In this document: positions 1 to 5,805 of the stretch, piece by piece
Numbering within the stretch: the first letter of the stretch is position 1
Layout: every line of letters begins with the position of its first letter
Source: an uncultured Lachnospiraceae bacterium
GTDB lineage: Bacteria; Bacillota; Clostridia; Lachnospirales; Lachnospiraceae
Direction: 5' to 3'
Assembly (NCBI GenBank): GCA_902767065.1
Contig: CACXFW010000335.1
Location: forward strand, 1 to 5,863
Length of the DNA stretch: 5,863 bases
The notes under the pieces: generated by a model
Told to the model about the DNA's origin: nothing
Database searches by the model: none
The model's input: the letters and a program-made list of their open reading frames with translations, nothing else
Position numbers and translations under genes: made by a program

Positions 1-20
1 GAAAAGCTGAGGTGATCTGA
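1..20 (+). CDS. rplO: 3' end of ribosomal protein L15 gene (partial)
   Basis: Reading from base 3, the codons give K-A-E-V-I followed by TGA at 18-20. A C-terminus ending in EVI is typical of bacterial L15, and rplO is the usual gene directly before secY in Firmicute spc operons. The TGA shares its last A with the secY ATG (TGATG), an arrangement that favours translational coupling. The GAGGTGA ribosome binding site of secY lies inside these last codons. Only five residues are visible, so the identification rests on the ending and the context. The other frame (E-K-L-R-stop) is possible but fits L15 less well. Confidence 0.75.
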
Positions 21-1333
21 TGTTTAAAACTTTACGGGACATGTTTCGGATAAAGGACATCAGAAAGAAGCTGTTTTTCACATTTTTAATGCTGATCCTG
101 GTCCGCTTCGGATCACAGCTGCCGGTTCCGGGAGTCAACAGCTCCTATTTCAAGAACTGGTTTGATCAGCAGAGCAGCGGGGCATTCAGTTTCTTTAGCG
201 CATTTACGGGTGGGTCCTTTGAGCGTATGTCAGTGTTTGCACTGAACATAACTCCGTACATTACTTCCAGCATTATCATGGAGCTTCTGTCGATTGCGAT
301 TCCCGCGCTCGAAGAGATGCACCGTGACGGCGAGGACGGAAGAAAGAAGATCACGGCGATCACGCGTTATCTGACGATCGGGCTTGCTCTGTTTGAGAGC
401 ACAGCCATGGGGATCGGCTTCGGGCGCAGCGGCCTGATCCGCAATTTCAATTTCTTCAGTGTCCTGACGGTTGTCCTGGCACTGACCGCCGGATCCGCGT
501 TTGTCATGTGGATTGGTGAGAGAATTACGGAAAATGGTATCGGAAATGGTATTTCCATCGTTCTTCTGATCAATATCCTTTCCAGAATTCCGCAGGATCT
601 GGCAACTCTGTGGACACAGTTTGTGGCCGGCAAGAGCTTTGCGAAGGGCGCCATGGCAGCAATTATCATTATTGCGGTCATCCTTCTCACGGTCGTTCTG
701 ACAATCCTTCTGACCTCCGCGGTCAGAAGAATCCCGGTTCAGTATGCCAAGAAAATGCAGGGCCGCAGAATGGTTGCGGGGCAGTCTTCTTTCATCCCGC
801 TGAAGGTCAATACCGCAGGTGTTATTCCGGTAATCTTTGCCTCATCGCTTATGTCGATCCCGTCGATCATCATGAGCTTTACGGGGAAGAGTGCAACCGG
901 TGTGTGGGCAACGATCTTTGGCATTCTGAATCAGAACAACTGGTTCAATTTCAACCGGCCGATCTATATGATTGGTCTGGTGCTGTACATTGCACTGTGT
1001 ATCTTCTTTGCATATTTCTATACTTCGATTACGTTCAACCCGATCGAAGTTGCGGATAACCTGAAGAAGCAGGGTGGCTTTATTCCCGGCATCCGTCCGG
1101 GAAGACCGACCAGCGATTATCTGCAGAAGATCCTGAACTACATCATCTTTATCGGTGCGGTAGGTCTTATGATCGTCGTGATCATTCCGATCTTCTTCAA
1201 CGGAGTGTTCAATGCGGATGTATCCTTTGGCGGTACTTCACTGATCATTATCGTGGGTGTCGTCCTTGAGACCATCGAACAGATTGAGTCTCAGATGCTT
1301 GTACGTAATTACAAGGGCTTCCTGAGTGAGTGA
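20..1333 (+). CDS. secY: Protein translocase subunit SecY
   Basis: SecY is the channel subunit of the SecYEG translocon in the cytoplasmic membrane; it passes unfolded preproteins outward and inserts membrane proteins. The product has 437 residues, normal for the family, with about ten hydrophobic segments. The N-terminus has the amphipathic stretch around residues 10-30 and the conserved LPVPGVN at 34-40 leading to the plug region. GERITENGIGNG (166-177) is the family signature near TM4. A basic cytoplasmic loop, RRIPVQYAKK, lies at 236-245. The C5 loop with NPIEVADNLKK and IPGIRPGRPT (340-363) carries the arginine region needed for SecA and ribosome contact. The ATG overlaps the rplO stop and is preceded by GAGGTGA at 9-15, so the start is firm. 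The gene ends in tandem-like TGA TGA. It is intact, with no odd residues noticed. The following gene adk is unusually far away (169 nt). Confidence 0.98.
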   Translation: MFKTLRDMFRIKDIRKKLFFTFLMLILVRFGSQLPVPGVNSSYFKNWFDQQSSGAFSFFSAFTGGSFERMSVFALNITPYITSSIIMELLSIAIPALEEMHRDGEDGRKKITAITRYLTIGLALFESTAMGIGFGRSGLIRNFNFFSVLTVVLALTAGSAFVMWIGERITENGIGNGISIVLLINILSRIPQDLATLWTQFVAGKSFAKGAMAAIIIIAVILLTVVLTILLTSAVRRIPVQYAKKMQGRRMVAGQSSFIPLKVNTAGVIPVIFASSLMSIPSIIMSFTGKSATGVWATIFGILNQNNWFNFNRPIYMIGLVLYIALCIFFAYFYTSITFNPIEVADNLKKQGGFIPGIRPGRPTSDYLQKILNYIIFIGAVGLMIVVIIPIFFNGVFNADVSFGGTSLIIIVGVVLETIEQIESQMLVRNYKGFLSE

Positions 1334-1342
1334 TGATCCTGT

Positions 1343-1376
1343 GAAGACTCACCACGACTAAGTGAAGTGTGTCTTC
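1343..1376 (+). promoter_or_regulatory. Alternative hairpin competing with the main stem
   Basis: GAAGACTCAC at 1343-1352 can pair with GTGTGTCTTC at 1367-1376, with 9 of 10 positions matching and one T-T mismatch, leaving a 14-nt loop. The 3' half is also the left arm of the hairpin at 1364-1400, so the two folds exclude each other, as in attenuator or riboswitch switching. The main hairpin is clearly stronger. There is no U-tract and no recognised ligand-binding fold, so regulation is only a hypothesis. Confidence 0.35.
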
Positions 1377-1403
1377 GGCGTTTTGGCGAAGGCACACTTC
1401 GTT
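1361..1403 (+). other. Strong stem-loop in the secY-adk gap
   Basis: Bases 1364-1377 pair with 1387-1400: 14 consecutive pairs, 13 Watson-Crick and one G-U, around a 9-nt loop. Weaker outer pairs extend it to 1361/1403. No run of T follows on either side, so it does not look like a standard intrinsic terminator. Secreted-protein and adenylate kinase expression must read through it if the operon is continuous. Possible roles are RNA processing or stability control, attenuation, or part of an inserted palindromic repeat. The structure is read directly from the sequence; the function is unknown. Confidence 0.8.
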
Positions 1404-1480
1404 GCGCATACGAGGTAAGAACTGTTTGAGCAATTCCGGCATACACGCAGTATGAGACGGTGGTCTTGCGGCAGTTCCGG
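1400..1480 (+). repeat. Degenerate ~41-nt tandem direct repeat
   Basis: Two adjacent units, about 1400-1439 and 1440-1480, share both ends. CGCATACGAG (1405-1414) matches CGCAGTATGAG (1446-1456), and GCAATTCCGG (1430-1439) matches GCAGTTCCGG (1471-1480). The spacing between the two blocks is 15 nt and 14 nt. The middles have diverged. The second unit also contains a small CATAC/GTATG stem (1440-1454). The region lies between the hairpin and the adk ribosome binding site and holds no gene. It could be a decayed mobile or dispersed repeat; the match is short enough that chance is not fully excluded. Confidence 0.45.
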
Positions 1481-1492
1481 TTGGAAAAACAG

Positions 1493-1497
1493 AGGAG
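1493..1497 (+). promoter_or_regulatory. Ribosome binding site of adk
   Basis: AGGAG lies 5 nt before the ATG at 1503. It fixes the adk start there rather than at the in-frame ATG at 1452, whose extra 17 residues have no counterpart in adenylate kinases. Confidence 0.9.
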
Positions 1498-1502
1498 ACG
1501 CT

Positions 1503-2150
1503 ATGAAGATTGTGATGTTGGGAGCACCCGGGGCAGGAAAAGGAACACAGGCCAGGCTGATTTCGGAAAAGTACGGGATCCCTCAGATTTCGACAGGTGA
1601 TATTTTCCGTGCAAACATCCGTGACAATACTGAACTGGGGCAAAGAGCAAAGTCCTATATGGATCAGGGGCTTCTGGTCCCGGACCAGGTTACCTGTGAC
1701 CTTGTCGTAGACCGTATCAGACGCGACGACTGCGCGGGCGGATACATTCTGGATGGCTTTCCGAGGACGATTCCGCAGGCACAGGCCCTTACGAAGGCAC
1801 TGTCAGATCATGGCTCCAGGATCGATTATGCGATCGATGTTGAGGTTCCGGATGACAATATCGTACAGCGGATGAGCGGCAGGAGAGCCTGTCCGAAATG
1901 CGGGGCAACGTTCCATATCCGGTACAAGATGCCTCAGACCGAGGGCGTGTGCGACACCTGCGGCAGTGAACTGATTCAGAGAGAAGACGATCATGCTCAG
2001 ACGGTGCAGAAGAGACTGGATGTCTATCATTCCCAGACACAGCCGCTGATTCAGTATTATCGCGAGCAGGGCGTGCTTCATACCGTAGACGGCACCAGAG
2101 AGATGAATACCGTATTCAACGACATCTGCGCTGCTTTGGAAGAATCATAA
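1503..2150 (+). CDS. adk: Adenylate kinase, zinc-binding long form
   Basis: The enzyme interconverts ATP + AMP and 2 ADP in the cytosol and keeps the adenylate pool balanced. The product has 215 residues, the normal length of the long form. The P-loop GAPGAGKGT is at residues 7-15. The AMP-binding segment STGDIFR (30-36) and the DGFPRT motif (84-89) are present. The LID begins after VQRMSGRR (121-128) and carries a Cys4 site, C130-x2-C133 and C150-x2-C153, which in Gram-positive bacteria holds a structural zinc. REDD (160-163) and R171 complete the phosphate-contacting arginines. The start at 1503 gives the canonical MKIVMLGAPG N-terminus behind a good ribosome binding site. Its place between secY and map is the standard Firmicute order. 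The 169-nt leader with a hairpin and repeats is unusual. map follows 9 nt later. Confidence 0.98.
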   Translation: MKIVMLGAPGAGKGTQARLISEKYGIPQISTGDIFRANIRDNTELGQRAKSYMDQGLLVPDQVTCDLVVDRIRRDDCAGGYILDGFPRTIPQAQALTKALSDHGSRIDYAIDVEVPDDNIVQRMSGRRACPKCGATFHIRYKMPQTEGVCDTCGSELIQREDDHAQTVQKRLDVYHSQTQPLIQYYREQGVLHTVDGTREMNTVFNDICAALEES

Positions 2151-2159
2151 GGACTTGAT

Positions 2160-2918
2160 ATGGCTGTAACGGTTAAGACAAAAAAAGAAATTGAGCTGAT
2201 GCGGGAATCGAATCATCGTCTTGAGAAAGTATTCGATGAGCTGGAGAAAATGATCAGGCCGGGGATCTCCACCTGGGAGATCGACCAGGCCGCAAGGCAA
2301 CTGATCAAAAAGCAGGGAGGAATCCCCAATTTCCTGAATTATGAAGGCTTTCCCGCGGCGGTATGCACTTCCGTTAATGAAGAGGTTGTTCATGGGATTC
2401 CCAGAAAGGACCGGATTCTGAAGGAAGGGGATATCATTTCTCTGGACTGCGGGCTGATCCTGAATGGGTATCATTCGGATGCCGCAAGGACTTATCCTGT
2501 CGGAGAGATTGCGGAATCGGAGAAGAAGCTGATCGAAGTCACGAAAGATGCGTTCTTCGAAGGAATCAAGTACGCCAGAGCAGGCCACCATCTGCATGAG
2601 ATTGGCAATGCAATCGGTGATTTCTGTGAAAGCCGCGGCTATGGCGTGGTTCGCGACCTTGTGGGTCATGGGATCGGGAGGCAGATGCATGAGGATCCGC
2701 AGATTCCGAATTATCGCATGAAATCCCGAGGGCTGCGGCTTGTGGCCGGTATGACGCTGGCGATTGAGCCTATGATCAGTGAAGGAACCTGGGAAGTGGA
2801 CTGGCTGGATGATAACTGGACGGTTGTCACGAAGGACCGTCTGCCCGCGGCTCATTACGAGAACACGATCCTGATTACCGAAGATGAGCCCGAGATCCTT
2901 TCAAAGACACACGACTGA
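2160..2918 (+). CDS. map: Methionine aminopeptidase, type I
   Basis: This metal-dependent cytosolic enzyme removes the initiator Met from new proteins after deformylation when the second residue is small. The product has 252 residues, a compact type Ia 'pita-bread' fold without an N-terminal zinc finger. The metal ligands can be placed at D96 (LDCG), D107 (HSDAA), H170 (GHGIG), E203 (IEP) and E234 (HYEN). H79 (VVHGIP) and H177 (MHEDP) are the active-site histidines. The ATG is preceded by AAGGA at 2149-2153, overlapping the adk stop, with 6 nt spacing. The TGA at the end overlaps an ATG of the next frame. Nothing is missing. The gene is essential in most bacteria, and the adk-map pair is conserved across Firmicutes. 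Confidence 0.98.
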   Translation: MAVTVKTKKEIELMRESNHRLEKVFDELEKMIRPGISTWEIDQAARQLIKKQGGIPNFLNYEGFPAAVCTSVNEEVVHGIPRKDRILKEGDIISLDCGLILNGYHSDAARTYPVGEIAESEKKLIEVTKDAFFEGIKYARAGHHLHEIGNAIGDFCESRGYGVVRDLVGHGIGRQMHEDPQIPNYRMKSRGLRLVAGMTLAIEPMISEGTWEVDWLDDNWTVVTKDRLPAAHYENTILITEDEPEILSKTHD

Positions 2919-2920
2919 TG

Positions 2921-2927
2921 AGAGAGG
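2921..2927 (+). promoter_or_regulatory. Ribosome binding site deciding the KOW gene start
   Basis: AGAGAGG lies 5 nt before the ATG at 2933. The upstream in-frame ATG at 2918, which overlaps the map stop, has only a poor purine run before it. The site therefore favours 2933 as the start. Confidence 0.7.
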
Positions 2928-2932
2928 AACGT

Positions 2933-3253
2933 ATGAATCAGCTGGCAGTATCCCTTTCGGGACATGATAAAGGCCGTCTGTATGCCATTGTGAGCGAGAC
3001 AGACGCCATGGTGTTCCTCGCGGACGGAAGATCGAGAAAACTGGATCATCCCAAAAAGAAGAACCTGAAACATATCCGGAAGGTACTCCATCTTCCCGCA
3101 GAGATTGTCCTTGCTCTGGAGGCGGTTTCCAGGGACAGTGATCTGGTATCTGTCATGAGGCGGTATCAGACGCTGGAAAAAGAAAAACACAGCATGGAAC
3201 AGGCCGGAGGCGAAGATTCATTTCCGGAGCTAAAGATCGAACAGAATGAATGA
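2933..3253 (+). CDS. KOW-domain RNA-binding protein (L14e/L6e-like)
   Basis: A small basic protein of 106 residues, or 111 if translation begins at 2918. Residues 5-40 resemble a KOW/SH3-like barrel: a hydrophobic strand, S-G-H-D-K-G-R, then [22 protein letters not shown] basic patch, HPKKKNLKH (39-47), follows and is a likely RNA contact. The C-terminal third is more helical and then acidic ([17 protein letters not shown]) and looks poorly conserved. Firmicutes commonly carry such a protein between map and infA (YbzG position in Bacillus subtilis), related to the archaeal/eukaryotic L14e/L27e style of ribosomal protein. The context therefore suggests a ribosome-associated role, but its exact function is not established. 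It is linked to map by overlap or close spacing, and infA starts 14 nt downstream. The family call rests on motif and position. Confidence 0.85.
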   Translation: MNQLAVSLSGHDKGRLYAIVSETDAMVFLADGRSRKLDHPKKKNLKHIRKVLHLPAEIVLALEAVSRDSDLVSVMRRYQTLEKEKHSMEQAGGEDSFPELKIEQNE

Positions 3254-3256
3254 AAC

Positions 3257-3263
3257 GAGGTGA
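3257..3263 (+). promoter_or_regulatory. Ribosome binding site deciding the infA start
   Basis: GAGGTGA lies 4 nt before the ATG at 3268. An earlier in-frame ATG at 3250, overlapping the KOW gene stop, lacks such a site and would add six residues not found in IF-1. Confidence 0.9.
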
Positions 3264-3267
3264 AGAA

Positions 3268-3486
3268 ATGTCCAAGTCAGATGTGATCGAGGTAGAGGGT
3301 AAGGTCCTTGAGAAGCTGCCGAATGCGATGTTCCGCGTTGAACTGCAGAACAAGCATGTGGTACTTGCGCATATCAGCGGCAAGCTTCGCATGAACTTTA
3401 TCCGGATCCTTCCCGGTGATAAGGTGACGATCGAACTGTCCCCGTATGACCTAGACAAGGGTAGGATCATCTGGCGAGATAAATAA
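3268..3486 (+). CDS. infA: Translation initiation factor IF-1
   Basis: IF-1 binds the A site of the 30S subunit and works with IF-2 and IF-3 to set up the initiation complex. The product has 72 residues, exactly the usual length, and forms one S1-type OB fold. Recognisable family segments are [20 protein letters not shown] (7-26), the [10 protein letters not shown] turn (32-41), [12 protein letters not shown] (42-53) and [12 protein letters not shown] (56-67). The start is set by GAGGTGA 4 nt upstream. In most Firmicutes rpmJ (L36), rpsM, rpsK and rpoA follow directly. Here none does, and a secreted cell-wall protein begins about 20 nt after the stop. No terminator hairpin lies in that short gap. 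Confidence 0.98.
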   Translation: MSKSDVIEVEGKVLEKLPNAMFRVELQNKHVVLAHISGKLRMNFIRILPGDKVTIELSPYDLDKGRIIWRDK

Positions 3487-3497
3487 AGCGGCGGAAT

Positions 3498-3501
3498 GGA
3501 G
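3498..3501 (+). promoter_or_regulatory. Ribosome binding site of the secreted hydrolase gene
   Basis: GGAG lies 6 nt before the third of three in-frame ATGs (3496, 3502, 3508). Good spacing exists only for 3508, and that start also gives a clean signal peptide beginning MRRAVR. Confidence 0.7.
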
Positions 3502-3507
3502 ATGATT

Positions 3508-4797
3508 ATGAGAAGAGCAGTCAGGACGGCCCTGCTCATGGCGGCATTATGCCTCCTGTTTTGCGTGACCGCGTCCGCGGCTGACTATACAAAGCAGGGA
3601 ACCTATCGCTGGGAGGTCAGGGACGGCCTGTATTACGCGTATGATGCATCGACAGGAGAACTGATCCGGAACAGAAAGGTTGGAAACAGCTTTGTCGATG
3701 CGAACGGGACACGTTACCTGAATCAGTTTGTAAAGGGCGTATACTATAACGCAGCCGGACTGGCCAGGAAGAAGTTCAAGGGCGGATGGATCAGCACCGG
3801 AGGCAAGGTATACTATTTCCATAATAAGAAAATGCTTACCGGTTATAAAAAGATCGGAAGCAAGTATTATTATTTCAGCACAACCGGTGAAAGGCTCAGC
3901 GGTCTTTTCTTCGTGGAAGGAAAATATCTCTATTTCAAAGAAAACGGGGCTCAGTGTACCAGACAGGGCTTTAGGACCATCAGCCAAAAACGGTATTACC
4001 TGTCGAAGTCAGGCGTCATTAAGGACGGCTTTTTCAAGGTCGGAAAGGACCAGTATTATCAGACCGCTGTGACGGGGGTTGTGACCGGGGAGCAGGAGAT
4101 CAACGGCAAAAAATACTTCTTTAAGTCCAATGGTGTCTATGATGAGGAACTGACAAAGCGCATGCGTGAATCGACAGTGCTCGGCAATCCGTCCGATCTA
4201 TTGTTCTTTACGAAATTTGAGTCCGGGAATGTCGGTTATGCCCAGACGGGCGGTGACGGAGGAAAGGCCTGCGGAAAGTATCAGTTCGATTACCGGTATG
4301 CGCTGATCCCGTTCCTGAAGTACTGCTACTCATCGGATCCGGTTTTTTACGCAGGGTTTGAACCTTTCCTTGGAATTGCTCCCGGCAGTAAGTCCCTGAT
4401 CGGAAACGAGAAGCTGTACAAAGCCTGGAAAGCGTGTTATGACGCTGCCCCGGAGAGTTTCTCCGCCATGCAGGATCAGTATGCGAAGGAAGCGTATTAT
4501 ATCCCGGCCGAAAGGTATCTGGAAGGGAAAGGGATTCATCTGACGGCACGTCCGTATGTGATCCGTGGTGCCGTATTCAGTTATGCGATCCAGGAAGGAA
4601 GCATGGTTGCGGCTCAGGCCGTGGCAGCTGCCGGACTCAATGACAGTATGCCGGACAAAGAATTTCTCGAAAAACTGTATGATTATCGTTGGAAGGATCC
4701 GAAAGGATGGGATAAGAAGGCGGTATTTCACTATCGATACACCGAGGAAAAGCGGCTGGCTCTGAGCCTTCTGGCAGCAGGTGCAGCCGCGCTCTGA
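3508..4797 (+). CDS. Secreted lysozyme-like cell-wall hydrolase with wall-binding repeats
   Basis: The product has 429 residues. A Sec signal peptide covers residues 1-24: basic MRRAVR, a hydrophobic core, and likely cleavage after ASA. Residues ~30-92 look like divergent repeats. About six 20-residue aromatic repeats follow (~93-214), each of the form G-(Y/F)-x-x-(I/V)-x-G-K-x-Y-Y-F-x-x-x-G; this resembles choline/glucan-type cell-wall-binding repeats that attach proteins to surface polymers. The C-terminal domain (~225-429) has KFESGNVGY, GGDGGKACGKYQFD (248-261) and, near the end, HYRYTEEKRLALSLL. E-S-G followed by G-G-x-x-x-G-x-Y-Q-F recalls lysozyme-fold muramidases of phage-tail and VgrG-related type, with E238 as candidate catalytic acid. 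Peptidoglycan cleavage outside the cell is therefore an inference. The family's usual S-Y-G appears here as A-C-G. There is no LPXTG anchor. The position right behind infA is unexpected and no promoter was seen. Confidence 0.7.
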   Translation: MRRAVRTALLMAALCLLFCVTASAADYTKQGTYRWEVRDGLYYAYDASTGELIRNRKVGNSFVDANGTRYLNQFVKGVYYNAAGLARKKFKGGWISTGGKVYYFHNKKMLTGYKKIGSKYYYFSTTGERLSGLFFVEGKYLYFKENGAQCTRQGFRTISQKRYYLSKSGVIKDGFFKVGKDQYYQTAVTGVVTGEQEINGKKYFFKSNGVYDEELTKRMRESTVLGNPSDLLFFTKFESGNVGYAQTGGDGGKACGKYQFDYRYALIPFLKYCYSSDPVFYAGFEPFLGIAPGSKSLIGNEKLYKAWKACYDAAPESFSAMQDQYAKEAYYIPAERYLEGKGIHLTARPYVIRGAVFSYAIQEGSMVAAQAVAAAGLNDSMPDKEFLEKLYDYRWKDPKGWDKKAVFHYRYTEEKRLALSLLAAGAAAL

Positions 4798-4832
4798 CAA
4801 TGGTGAAGAGCTGATCACAATGTGAGGTGGAA

Positions 4833-4840
4833 GAAGGGGG
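4833..4840 (+). promoter_or_regulatory. Ribosome binding site of the DHH gene
   Basis: GAAGGGGG lies 7 nt before the ATG at 4848. The in-frame GTG at 4827 would place this site inside the coding sequence and adds seven residues before the conserved MRLVTRSDFDG start. Confidence 0.75.
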
Positions 4841-4847
4841 AACATCT

Positions 4848-5771
4848 ATGAGACTTGTTACGAGAAGCGATTTTGACGGACTTGTGTGTGCGATGATCCT
4901 GAAGGAAATGGGAATGATCGATGAGATCAAGTTTGTTCATCCGAAGGATGTACAGGATGGGAAGGTAGAGCTTACCTCCGAAGACATCACGACAAACCTG
5001 CCCTATGATCCCAGAGTCGGCCTGTGCTTTGATCATCATGAGTCTGAGCTTTCCAGAAACAGCGACGCTGTGAAGGATGGAAAGTGGATTATCGAGAAGG
5101 ACGCAAAGAGCGCGGCGCGCGTCGTTTATAATTATTACAAAAGACCGGATAACCTGCAGAGAATCTCTGATGAGATTATGTGGGCGGTGGACAAGGGAGA
5201 CTCAGCGGACTTTACGATTGACGAGGTGAAGAATCCGAAGGGCTGGGTCCTGATGAATTTCATTATGGATGCAAGAACCGGCCTTGGCAGATTCCATGAT
5301 TTCCGGATCTCCAACTACCAGCTGATGATGGAGCTGATCGATTATTGCCTGGATCATCCGATTGAGGACGTACTGGCTCTTCCGGATGTGAAGGAGAGAG
5401 TTGACCTGTATTTCGAACAGCAGGAGAAATTCTGGGCGCAGCTGAAGGAAGTATCCCGCCAGGAAGGGCGCTGCGTGATCGTGGATCTGAGAGACCTGGA
5501 TGTGATCTATACCGGAAACCGTTTCCTGATCTACACCATGTACCCGGACGCTTACTTCTCCATTCATATCGCGTGGGGATTCAGGAAACAGAATACGGCC
5601 GTCATGATCGGCAAGTCCATCTTCAAGGACTCTCCGGATGTTGACAAGAACATCGCGGACATCTGCCTGAAGTACGGCGGCGGCGGACACAAAAACGCCG
5701 GCACATGCCAGGTGGATAATGACAAGGTTGATGAAGTCCTTCCGGATATTCTTGAGTTCTTCAACAGCTGA
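4848..5771 (+). CDS. DHH/DHHA1 family phosphoesterase (exopolyphosphatase-like)
   Basis: The product has 307 residues with no signal peptide or membrane segment, so it is cytosolic. The N-terminal DHH domain has TRSDFDG (5-11), giving metal ligands D8 and D10, then FDHHESE (61-67) with the D62-H63-H64 triad, and VDKGDSADF (114-122) with D115 and D118. The C-terminal DHHA1 domain carries the substrate-binding GGGGHKNAGT (277-286). This is the layout of soluble manganese-dependent phosphoesterases such as NrnA-type oligoribonucleases, pAp phosphatases and proteins often labelled exopolyphosphatase. The substrate cannot be read from the sequence; linear dinucleotides such as pApA or short RNAs are candidates. 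The first motif reads DFDG where many relatives have D-x-D-A/G, and all metal ligands remain. It starts 50 nt after the hydrolase gene with no clear terminator between, so the two may be cotranscribed. Confidence 0.9.
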   Translation: MRLVTRSDFDGLVCAMILKEMGMIDEIKFVHPKDVQDGKVELTSEDITTNLPYDPRVGLCFDHHESELSRNSDAVKDGKWIIEKDAKSAARVVYNYYKRPDNLQRISDEIMWAVDKGDSADFTIDEVKNPKGWVLMNFIMDARTGLGRFHDFRISNYQLMMELIDYCLDHPIEDVLALPDVKERVDLYFEQQEKFWAQLKEVSRQEGRCVIVDLRDLDVIYTGNRFLIYTMYPDAYFSIHIAWGFRKQNTAVMIGKSIFKDSPDVDKNIADICLKYGGGGHKNAGTCQVDNDKVDEVLPDILEFFNS

Positions 5772-5797
5772 TTGCCTGTTTTTTGGTAATTATTCAG

Positions 5798-5805
5798 CAC
5801 CTCCT
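5798..5805 (+). promoter_or_regulatory. Anti-Shine-Dalgarno-like octamer
   Basis: CACCTCCT matches the 3' end of 16S rRNA. It sits immediately before the left arm of the long hairpin at 5806-5863. If the stem continues past the window, it would pair with an AGGAGGTG-type ribosome binding site. On the minus strand it reads AGGAGGTG, but no plausible start codon follows at proper spacing apart from a GTG inside the motif itself, whose frame is a shadow of the DHH gene. Confidence 0.35.

Noticed and set aside
610..1059. Plus-strand 149-residue frame inside secY
   Set aside because: It lies fully within a highly conserved gene, is rich in Cys and Gly/His typical of shadow frames, and has no ribosome binding site.
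1426..1454. Possible promoter TTGAGC with GTATGA about 18 nt later before adk
   Set aside because: The -10 match is poor and there is no TG extension; in a 169-nt repeat region this is expected by chance.
1452..1502. Upstream in-frame ATG that would extend adk by 17 residues
   Set aside because: The extension precedes the canonical MKIVMLGAPG start, lacks its own good ribosome binding site and would contain the AGGAG of the true start.
2145..2855. Long minus-strand frame (236 residues) opposite map
   Set aside because: It is antisense to an unmistakable methionine aminopeptidase and shows no domain or signal; a codon-bias shadow.
4372..4381. Extra copy of GGAATTGCTC inside the hydrolase gene
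   Set aside because: It is in-frame coding for G-I-A in a normal part of the protein with no hairpin nearby; treated as chance, and noted as a caution for the repeat-family idea.
4815..4825. Small palindrome TCACAATGTGA between the hydrolase and DHH genes
   Set aside because: Five-base half-sites around one base cannot fold as a hairpin, and a single short palindrome is not enough to call an operator.
5763..5784. Terminator-like AACAG/CTGTT stem followed by T residues after the DHH gene
   Set aside because: Only 5 pairs, AT-rich, with an 8-nt loop and overlapping the stop codon; too weak to call.
5564..5800. Minus-strand reading frame starting at the AGGAGGTG complement
   Set aside because: Its GTG start lies inside the Shine-Dalgarno-like motif, the frame overlaps the conserved DHHA1 region, and the protein has no recognisable domain.
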